Assembly: GCA_009602725.1 (NCBI GenBank)
Contig: WELB01000185.1
Location: 187,015-207,913 of the forward strand
Source: Spirogloea muscicola
Taxonomy: Eukaryota; Streptophyta; Zygnematophyceae; Spirogloeales; Spirogloeaceae
Direction: 5' to 3'
Length of the DNA: 20,899 nt
Shown piece by piece: positions 8,177-17,700 of this stretch. The number at the start of each line of letters is the position of its first letter. The first letter of the stretch is position 1. The position numbers and the translations under genes were made by a program. The notes under the pieces were generated by a model. The model ran no database searches, was not told where the DNA came from, and was given only the letters and a program-made list of their open reading frames with translations.

Positions 8177-10395
8177 CTATAACAAGCTTGCTTCTCTGCC
8201 TGACGGCTGCAGCTCCACATTGTCCAGCAGCCTGACCGAGCCAAACCAGGCAGCCACCGCCAGGACGCACGACTTCGTGATGAGCTCAACAGGGTCCAAG
8301 GACTCCTGGCCCACCATCTGATGTTGCAGGTCATGAGAAATTACAGTGAACAAGTCAGCAGTAGCCAAACATTGCTCAGTCTCAAAGGTAAGCATAACAT
8401 AGAGCAGTGGCAATCAGTTAACAACTTGAGGCACTGCTGAGCTGAAAACGAGTGCTTACTGAAGGTCCTATAGACTTCCCTCTTGCACATAGTCAACCTG
8501 ATGGATACGACTTCAGCTAAATAAATCATACTACGTTGAGGCACATGGGGCTAACCTCGACGTAGTCTACCCTCCCCCCAGCCGCTTGGATGCGGCTGAT
8601 GACTAGCTGCTCAAGGGGCTGTGCATCAAGTTCGTGGGCCTGTACCCGCTTGCTCACTTCTTGGAGTGCGGTGCTGATGGAGAGTGCCTGTCAACAGAGG
8701 ACGAGCCCATAAGCCACGTGGTAAAGGCGTGCAAGCTTTACCATGCAGGTTCTTGGGACCTATGTGTATAAGGAGGACAAGCTGGACATGATCTGAGTGC
8801 AACTGAGGTTGAGCAGTCTGAGAGTTGGTGACAGCAAGACTCAGAGACTTCATCGAAGCTCGCTGTGTCAGCCAGAGGACAACGTACCATGGCTGCAGAT
8901 GCAAATGAGCAGTCACTGCTTATCTTAGGCATCTATGAGGGAAAGAAGCATAGAGAAAAAGCCCATTAGTACAGCTTGCAGAATTGCAGGTGTGCAAGCC
9001 CACACCTTCCGCCTCTGGTCGGCGTCAAGGTGCACATTGCGGCTGCTCATCGCCAGGCCGTCTGGCTCTCATAGCAGCGGCACGCCCACCACCTCGACTG
9101 CAAAGTTCAGGTCCCTAACCTGCAAACAGATAACAGAAGTTGGTGCACAGACCCCTTTGCATACTGCTTAAGATCAATTGCAGCAGAATAGTCACGAGTC
9201 TGTAAGTGAATGACATGGATTAGAGCTACAAACATTGCCATGTTTTCCACATCCTTCTTGAGCTAAGTGCTGCTTGGGCATTACCATCCGCTGGATGAGG
9301 CGCCACTGCTGGTAGTCCTTGCGCCCGAAGACTGCGATGTCGGGTTCCACGATGTTGAAGAGCTTGGCGACGACCGTGGCTACACCACGGAAGAAGGTGG
9401 GCCGGCTGCGCCCGCAGAGCCCCTGCTGGAGGCGCTCCACCTGTATCCACGTCTCGTGGCCGCTGCTGCTGCCACCGTTCCTTGCTGTGGCAAGCCCCTC
9501 TGCATTGCCGTCAGCGTCCCCGCTGCTCGCAGATCCAGAGGTGCTAAGCGCTGCCGCCGTGGATGCTGAGGCCGCAGCATCCCGGATGTAAAGGTCGGCT
9601 GGCAGAAACACGGCGTCCACGCTGAGCGTCTGCACTGGCAGGACAAGAGAGAGCCCTGAGAGTGAGGTGCAGCTTAAAAATCTATCACAAGTAAGGCACA
9701 GCTGCTGCCTCTCTGGTCCTCTGTACAATAGAGCTTGAGACTCTCACAGGTTGACAATGTTTTGAGGGCTGAGTTACATAGAGTGCAAGTGTACACTATG
9801 AAGTGAAGGTTTGGGGTTTAGGGTTTCGGGTTAAGGGTTTAGGGTCAGGGTTTAGGGGGTTTGCATTTAGGGTTCAGGGTTTAGGTTAAGGGGCTTAGAT
9901 CTGGCTTGACACAAAAGCTCAGAAGTACTAGAACCTGTAAAGGCAAGCTCCATGGTCGATATTAGCAAAGCATGTGGACATAACGACAGCGGCTGACGGT
10001 CACGGCAGCAGCTAAGGCCGAGGATAGCCATAAACTACGATCAGAATCACAAAAGAGGGACCTGGCTTAGGAGTTGAGGCTAAACTTCATGTAACGGTTG
10101 CGACTTGCACAGGCGTGCGACTTGGGCTTACCTCCAGCTTGCTCAGATCGCCAGCTGTGTCACGTGGGTATGTTGCGAGGTCCTCGCTAGGCGTGAATTG
10201 GCCCGGATTGACGTAGATGGACACGACGACGGCGCCGGCAGGGCCGGCGAGACGACGAGCCTCGCGGACGAGCGAGAGGTGGCCGTCGTGCAGGTAGCCC
10301 ATCGTGGGCACCAGCGACACGGCGCCGCCGCCGCCGCGCCGCCGCACTGCCCGCGACCTCGCCCGCATTGCATCGACGTCTTCTATCACCTCCAT
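8177..10395 (-). CDS. panC: Pantothenate synthetase (pantoate--beta-alanine ligase), interrupted by an in-frame TGA
   Basis: The enzyme joins pantoate and beta-alanine using ATP, the last step of pantothenate (vitamin B5) synthesis, and is cytosolic in plants. Five exons: 10395-10132, 9629-9285, 9119-9006, 8687-8556 and 8317-8177; all junctions are GT/AG in phase 0, giving 331 codons before the stop, normal for the plant form. The start is the ATG at 10395 ('[15 protein letters not shown]'), which aligns with the family N-terminus; no transit peptide is seen. Motifs: '[15 protein letters not shown]' (HIGH nucleotidyl-transferase motif), 'SIYVNPGQF', 'EDLATYPRD', a low-complexity insertion and then '[20 protein letters not shown]' (plant-type insertion), '[19 protein letters not shown]', '[15 protein letters not shown]' (catalytic Lys/Asp/Gln), '[12 protein letters not shown]' (active-site Ser-Ser-Arg) and '[19 protein letters not shown]'. 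Exon 3 has TGA at 9071-9069, where relatives have Arg ('VGVPLL', TGA, 'EPDGLAMSS'). Unless this is an error, the product would lose SSRN and the C-terminal domain. Confidence 0.95.
9808..9893 (+). repeat. Degenerate TTTAGGG telomere-type tract in panC intron 1
   Basis: About 86 bases consist of TTTAGGG-like units with variants (TTTCGGG, TTAAGGG, TCAGGG, TTTAGGGGG). TTTAGGG is the common plant and green-algal telomere repeat. The tract lies between panC exons 1 and 2, with the G-rich strand on the plus strand, so the pre-mRNA would carry CCCTAAA. Confidence 0.9.
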
Positions 10396-11760
10396 GGCCG
10401 TCTCTCAGCACTCTCAGGTTCTCCTTGCTGCAGCCCAGCTTGATGGCGGCCGAGATGCTATCGCCCAATTCTCGCCACTGCGTCCACTTGCGTTGCGCGA
10501 GAAGAAGTGGTTGCTGAGCTTCGGCCGAAGTGGGTTCTGGAAAGTATGTGCAAAGAGGAGCATGCACTATGCTGCGGTGCCGAGCTAAGCGCCACTGTGG
10601 CGGCGCCAACGTGGGATCCAGGCTCGAGCATCTCATGCATTATGGCAGCAGCGCAGCACCTACCTGCTGACTACACGAGGATTGACAACGCCGCGCTTTA
10701 TGACTTTTGAGTCTTCTATGAAAGTGTTTGTCACCGCTGAACACAGAATCAGGGACGTCCTGCCGCCGCGGCCAAGAAAAGTAGTCACCACTAAGTTTGA
10801 GCGGTATGTATGCTTCATTTGGATAGCCATAGGAAGTGGTGAGATAAGAAGAAGTGAACTCTTCTTGAAGGAGGTTGGGGCTGTGAATGGCCAGCCCAGA
10901 AAAGAAAGCACGGCCAGATTGACTGGTGGCTGTGAAGGAAGCGCGGCCAGATTGACTGGTGGCTGGGAAAGGCCAGCCCAAAAGAATGGACAAAGTCTGA
11001 GGGAGCCTGAGTGCGAACGACTACGACTAAGACATCAGCCAAGGTCTGATGTAGCCGGAGTGCTAAGTACTAAGACAACAAAGAATGGACAAGGTCCACA
11101 GAGAAGGCGCTAGAGCACAGAGTAAATCAAGTGGTGACGAGGCCCTCATTGTGCTCTATGCATAGCCCCAAGCGAAGCACAACGACCTTACTGCCGTTTT
11201 GGCAAGAGAGTCATACAGTCTAAATTCGTGTTCATACGAAAATGTAACTGCAAAAGAAGCACCCCCATTTTCAAATCACTGATGTAATAATTGTTGAGAG
11301 AAAGTGGATGAGGAGGAAGGTGTAGAGCAACATTTATACACAAGCCTTGGCAGGACCAGTCAGCCAGTCCGAGCCCTATACAGGGTGATTGCTCCTGCCA
11401 GGGAAAAGAATACAAAGAATAAGATGTGCACCGCAGGCAACACCTGTGTTTGTCTGTACAACTCGCTCCACAGCTTTCGGCAAGCAATGGGAGCAGAGAG
11501 AAAGGCTCCATAGATTCCACGTTACTGTGCTCGATTCTGCTAAGTTCTTTGTCAGCAACATGACACGTGATCTGCTACATTGACAATACATATACAGATG
11601 GTGAGGAGCTGTTGAAATGCTATGAGCCAAAAGTGCCGCCTATAGTGACATGCGCGGCACGTGCGACCTGCTTGTGAGGTTCATATTGGTGCTAGTAAGC
11701 AAACAGGTGCTGAGCCAGAAGCTAAGTCCCAGAAGGCGATATGCCGCCACAGGGAAGCGA
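10396..11760. other. Intergenic stretch: panC 5' side and ATG2 3' side
   Basis: ATG2 ends at 11761 and panC begins at 10395, both on the minus strand. The stretch must hold the ATG2 3' untranslated region and polyadenylation site and the panC promoter and 5' leader. No conserved protein was recognised in any frame and no convincing TGTAA-type signal follows the ATG2 stop. A nested pair of direct repeats lies at 10889-10986. Confidence 0.5.
10911..10965 (+). repeat. Direct repeat of a 22-bp unit
   Basis: The 22-bp unit beginning CGGCCAGATTGACTGGTGGC occurs at 10911-10932 and 10944-10965, 11 bases apart. The pair is itself bracketed by GGCCAGCCCA at 10889-10898 and 10971-10980. It looks like a short local duplication. 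Confidence 0.85.
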
Positions 11761-14700
11761 TCACGTCATCCGGCGGCCAGGTGGGCCGGCGTGCTTCTCG
11801 TCCTGCTCCCGCTTGTGCTCAGGGTCGATCTCGTTGCGAACGCCCAGCAGCGCCGACGAGAGGGCCGATGCGGCCGCCGAAGCTGGCACAATCACCGCCG
11901 TCGGGACCGCCTGTAGCAGCAGCCACAGGCCCTTACATGAGAGCCAGTTGTGCTGCTGCTGGTTTCATTTGCAAGTCAGAGATAATGAGCTTACTTAACT
12001 TTTTAAGCATAATTGCAGAGGTCGAGGATGAAGCTTCTAAGGTCCAACTAGTCTCAAGCTGTGCAAGCAGCTTGACCAGCGGCGTGATGTCTGAATGAAC
12101 AATTTCCTGTATGATTGTGGTGACGTCTATACATGTGAACATACTAATCACTTAGTGTGAAGTTCTTGCAGCCCACAGTGCAAGCAAGTAGCAAGGCCAA
12201 GTTGCGTGAGACTGTAATCCTCGACAGTGGAGAGCCAGAATACCTTGAGAGCGACCCCCAGCGAAGTTGCAACGCCTGCGCCCCGCTGATACGCCTTAAC
12301 AGGGTTGCCGACGAGCGACAGCGCCGTCTTCTCCAGGCCTCTTGACAAGCTTTCGCATGCCTGCAGAGGCAACATCGCCAGGCACGTGGCGCTGACACAA
12401 TCAGCACGAGGACAGACTGGGCTGTATTGAAACTTAAATGCTTGCATTGAGGGACTGAAGTTTTTTAGAGATTGCTACTAAGTAATAGCAATCATGACCT
12501 TCGCATCAGCAAGGACAAGGCCAGCAAAAAGTCAACAATAGCTGTTATATCCTCTTGAGAGGTGCAGGTCCACGATGACGGATAAATACTAAAGCTGTTA
12601 TCTCCTGACTTTTCGGGTTTCTTGCATTTGAAGATGATGGCACTAAAGTCTGGCAGCTTTCAACACTTGAAGCAGCAGAATGAGGGCATTGACTGAGGTT
12701 GCGGTTTATATTAAGCTTGTACACAGTATTGATTTAGGAATAGGTTAAAGATTGAGGGTTTAGGGTTTAAGGGTTTAGGGTTAGTAAGGGGTTGAGGACC
12801 TGCTGAAGTCCTTCGCGCGTCCCGCCTGGCTGAGCCACCGCGATGGCGGCCAGCAGCGCACGGCCTTGGTCGCCACCTCCCGGTGGCGCCACTGCCCCTG
12901 GCAGCTGCGCTGTGCCAAGCCCGCGTCCAAGAGCGACCTCGGCATGCTGCAGCAGGTCGTGCGTGCCAGCCGCCAGCTGCGCACCCAGTCCTAGTGCCTC
13001 CAATGACACGCTGCGCACAAATGCCACCGCGCCTGGGACCACCAACCCCGGCTTTGAGTTGCTATGAGCGCCACTGACTGTCAGTGTCTTGATGGTAGTG
13101 GCGGCCCAGCTTTGGCAGCAAGCACTTGGAAGGCATGACTCAAAGGGATGACACTAACCCTCGCTCAGAAATACAGGTAGCTCACATCAGCAACAATACT
13201 GCATCTTACCGCAGTACATACTAACAACTCCATTACTTGCATGCCTCTGCACTAAATACTTGTGATACTAACTGTATATCATAACTTGCGCTTCCAGCTT
13301 CAGGAAAAGTAGGAAAAGAGGCAGGCTTCAAGACAAGGCTCTAAAAAATCAGCTATCTCATCTGACTTAGCGCAGTGTTACGGCTTGGAGGTGTAAATGC
13401 AATGAGTGAGTTCATTAAGCAAGGTCATGTACACAGACCTTTGCGCATGCCACGCAGGAGGCGGCGGTCGCGGCGGTACTGCTCGGCGGGGAGGCTGACA
13501 AGCGCTGCAGCACCCTCACCGAGCGCATACAGTGGCCTTATGGTGGACACGCCGCGCACAAACTTGTGCACCTGAGTGGCTGCGACGTGCTCGAGCCACT
13601 CGCCGAGGAAGGCGCCCCCCAGAGCCTCCCACCCGGCCGCGCCGACGATGCGCACGCGCTTGAGCTGCAGCTCCACGCCCTGCCACCGGACAAAGTTGAG
13701 GAGCTCGCCGTAGTTGCCGCCACGGAGGGCCCGCAGGTTGATGCGGCGCGGCAGGTAGTCCACGCGCACCGTGATGGGCCGGAGCTCGCACACCTGCGCA
13801 GTGTACAATGTGAGACCAAGTTGGCTTGACTAAATAGACATACTTGATGTCTTTGTCATTACCAGAGTAGCTGTACCATAGCACGTCAAGTGAGTGGTAC
13901 AACAGCGCTGAAGATGGCTGATATGTTTCAAGAAAGAGAAACCAAGACCAGTCATATGCTGCATGCTCACGCACTTAAGATGATGCGCAACCACAGACGT
14001 GTCTGTCAGTCCATTGCTTTGGACCATGGGACCCACTTATCAGGTAGCTAGCTTTAATAGTGAAAACATATGTTAAGTTAAATATCAGCCATAGGTTTTC
14101 TTAAGTGCTGCAGGCCTGCACCTGAAAGAAGGGTAGGAGAGCTTCCTCAGCAATGACAGTGGTGAGGTCCTCCGAGCCATTGGTACTGGAGCAGCCATAC
14201 CCGCCCATGGGGGCTGCCGCCGCCTCAGCCGCCGCAAGCGGCGGCGGCGGTGCAAAGAAGTCGCGGCAGAAGTCGATATGCCGCTGGTCCAGGTGCAGGC
14301 GGATCGGCAGCAGCGCCAGCCGCAGCCTGCAGGAGCGCATCACTCAGGGGCTCTTAGTGAGGAGCTCCAGATAACGTTACGAGATCTACATTGAGCTACT
14401 TAGAACAGATGAACATTTGATTAAGCGCTTGGCAAACGGGACAGAAGCTGTAGAATCCTCGAGGACAAAATGGCACCTACATATGCAGACATAAGAGCTT
14501 AAGTAAAGCAAGACAATTGCAGATCTGAATGACAATCTACTTTGTCATACACTCCGTCTAAGCTAAAGCAACTAGGCATGAGCTTCATGCGCACCTGTAC
14601 TCCTCAAGCAGCGACCGCGGGTCGGGCCGCACTGCCTCCATCTCGAGACGCAGCGCCCGGGCAGTGGGCTCGCGCGGCCTCCCGGACGCGCGGTGCGGCC

Positions 14701-17700
14701 CGAGCACGAGGCGCCACGTCGCGGCGGCGCTGCAATCGTACACGCCCACGTCGCGCACGCCCACGGCGAGTCGCGACGCGTACAGGCCGCCGGCTGGGAA
14801 CGCGTCGTGCTGCAGGTGCACGCCTGCCAGCTGCACCTCCATGCACACGTCCTGCTGGCGGCCCATCGTGGTCCGACCGCTGCTGACGCCATCTGTTGCT
14901 GCATCCGCGGCGCTGTTAGCAGCGGCGTTGACGGCCGGGTCAGCGGCGGAGACAGCCGGGGTGGCCACGGCAGCAGCAGTAGTGCTATCGTCAGGCCANC
15001 GCCGCCGCCTCCGCCGCCGCTCGCACGCTGGGCCCCGCCGCTGTTGGCGCCGCTCACACCAAGGCTGCCCGTCGGAGGCTCCTGCTCTCGCACAGGCGGC
15101 ACTGGCACGTGGTCAGGCCGCACCTCGGCGGCGAGCTCGCTGTACCACTCGGCACACTGCTCGGACTGTCGCAGCCCCACTGGCGCTCTGCGGTTGCCGC
15201 CGCCGGCCACCGCCGCCGCCGGCCGTGAAGGCGGGCCACGAGTGCCACCGGCGGCGGCAGGGCTTACTGGTGGAGCTCCTTCGTAGTAGTCTTCGATGAA
15301 CATGGGGCCGGCCAGTGGCTGCTGCCTGACCGTACGGCCGCTGCTGCAGCCGCCGCCGCCGTCACTGGCCATGGCGGTCGGCACGTGCTTGGGAAGCGCA
15401 ACGGGCTCCACTGCCGTCAGCACCTCCCAGGTCTCCGCAGCCATGGGGACGGTGGCCAGGGCCGCCGCCGTCGCTGCCTCCACAGCTGCTGCTGCCGCCT
15501 CGCTTCTTCCTCCACCCTCTGCCCTCCTCGGCCGCTCTGCCAGCGCCGCCGGAAGACTGCCAGCCGCGCTCGCCGCCGCCTCTCTGCGGCCGCTGCCGTC
15601 GCCGCTGCTCCTCAGCGCCGGCGCCACGATCGTCATTGCCGTCGCCGCTGGGTCGGGCGCCAGCAGCTGCTGCAGCTGTCCGCCGAGCCCCGCGACAGCA
15701 GCTGCCGTGTCGCAGCACGTGTCCAGACGCAGCTGGTTGTTTGCGCACTCCAGCTCCCACTGCGGGGCGCCGCCGCCACCACCCGCGGCACGCGATTGCA
15801 CGCATGCCTCCATGACGCCCTCGCGAGCCACCTTCTCCATATTAAGTGATTGATAAGTTAGTAAATGATAAGTCAGAGTTACAGTAGCCCTCCACCTGGG
15901 TAAAACATGATGAATCTGAAGAGCTCTGTATTTACACTGCTGTGAGAAAAAGGCTTCAATGAAATGCTTGCAGACTCTGCCTTGGACTTGGACTCACTGA
16001 TTGTTTACGTCACTTGAAGCTTGACTGACATATTGAGCTTCTAAGCACAGACAGACTAAATTCCAAAATCTTTAGACTTGAGCTTACATCTGGAAGTCGC
16101 ACAAGCGCATGGCACAGGTATGATCAAGGTGATAGATTGCTTCTGAGACCTCTGCCTGTCCAGGCGCAGCAGGCCAGGCTAGTCATCAATACAGTGAGGA
16201 AAATTACTTAAGATGGCTTAGACGCCTAAGAGGGGAGGTGAGCACACCTGGACAAACCCGCGGGCAGCCATGGCAGCAGTGCTCCAACCGTCTGGCGCTA
16301 GAGACCGCCAGTCGGCGGCGGCTTTGCACACGGCAAGGTCAAGAACGTGCATTGCTGCATCACGTAGCCACACCTCAAACCGCAGCACTGGCACAGTCCC
16401 CTCCTTATCTGCTGCCATGTTGCTGCTGGTGGCGCCCGGAACCTGGCCAACAACACGTACCGCCGCCGCCAGTAGCATGCAAGCAACAGGCCGGCACGGC
16501 GCTGCCGCAGCTGCCGCTGCCGCAGTGCTGCTACCTGGTGCCGCAGCAAGCTGACAAATGATCAGTCAGGTCTTAAATTTGGCATAAGAGTCCACATCCA
16601 GTTGTAACAAATAGATCTCTTATCTCTAAGAACCTGGCTCAGGAATTGTATTGGACACTTGCAATAAGCTTCAATATATGACATATAGACCACATTCCAA
16701 GTACATGACTTTTTGGTAATCATGACAATCTCACAAGCATTGAAGTGCGTGCCAGGCTCGTGAGCGGGCTTACTGCTTGCGCCGAGGCGGGCGGCAGCAG
16801 CAGCGGCTGCCTCAGGACCCGGCCAGTAGCATAGCCCGACGTCATGGAGGTTGAGATAAACGTTGGTGGAGGAGGACGGAGAGATGGGTGGGGAGGAGGG
16901 AGGTCGAGAGCCCCCTCCCTCATCCCCAGGTCCACTCCCGCGGCTGTCATCATTGATCCCGTGGCTGTCATCGTGGGCGAATGCAGTTGAGGCCCTCTGA
17001 GCAAAGCCGGCGAGGGCGAGCAGCCAGTCCAAGCGGCCACCGGGCGCCGACGCAGTGCTGCCTCGTACTGTGAGCGCGAGCATGGCATTGCCGCCGCCGT
17101 TGGGCAGCTCCGTGTACGCAAGCGCGATGCCTGCGGTGCCCACCGACAGCACGTTGCCACCTGCCGCACCACCTCCAGCTCCGCGGCCTAGGCAAGCGGC
17201 GCGGCAGGCAAAGAGCTCACGCTCCCCCGCCTCACTGTTCCGACCTCTCTCCTCTGCCGCCTCCCTCCTCCCTGCGTCCTCCCCTGTGAGCCACCACCAC
17301 GCTTCGCCACCAGCAGCAGGCCGCCGTCGGCCGCCATACACGGCGCACTCGTCGACGCTCAGCCACACATGGTGCGCACCGGCCACGCCGCCAGGGGCTG
17401 CCGCGGCGCACAGGTCCAGGCTGGCCGTCGCCACTCGCAGGCCAGTCCAGCCACAGCCCCACTGCGGCCGCTGGAAGGCCGCCGCCTCCGTCTGACTTCT
17501 TCCTCCCTCCTCCCCCTTCCCATCGCCGCTGTCGCCCCCCGCCATCTCTGCCAGATCTAGCGCCAGCACCACATGGTCAGCCCGCAGCGTCAGCGTCGAT
17601 GACAACGTAGCTGCCATTGTCGACACTGAAGGCGTCGGCGACCCCAGCCCATGGCTTGCCACAGCGCCGCTGAGGCCACGCGCCAGCGCCCCAGCGGCGC

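Noticed and set aside
9069-9071. TGA as selenocysteine or a reassigned codon
   Set aside because: The aligned residue is Arg, not Cys or Sec. No SECIS-like element was recognised, and ATG2 ends at an ordinary TGA.
10187-10636. Minus-strand open frame overlapping the panC start in another frame
   Set aside because: It becomes Arg-rich where panC is coding and matches no known family. The panC ATG at 10395 aligns with the family N-terminus, so this is 5' leader or shadow.
15296-15853. Plus-strand Ala/Ser-rich open frames opposite ATG2
   Set aside because: They are antisense shadows of GC-rich ATG2 exons; the minus strand carries the conserved ATG2 motifs.
16000-16200. ATG2 intron examined for tRNA or other RNA genes
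   Set aside because: No cloverleaf, A/B box pair or other known RNA signature could be supported by eye.
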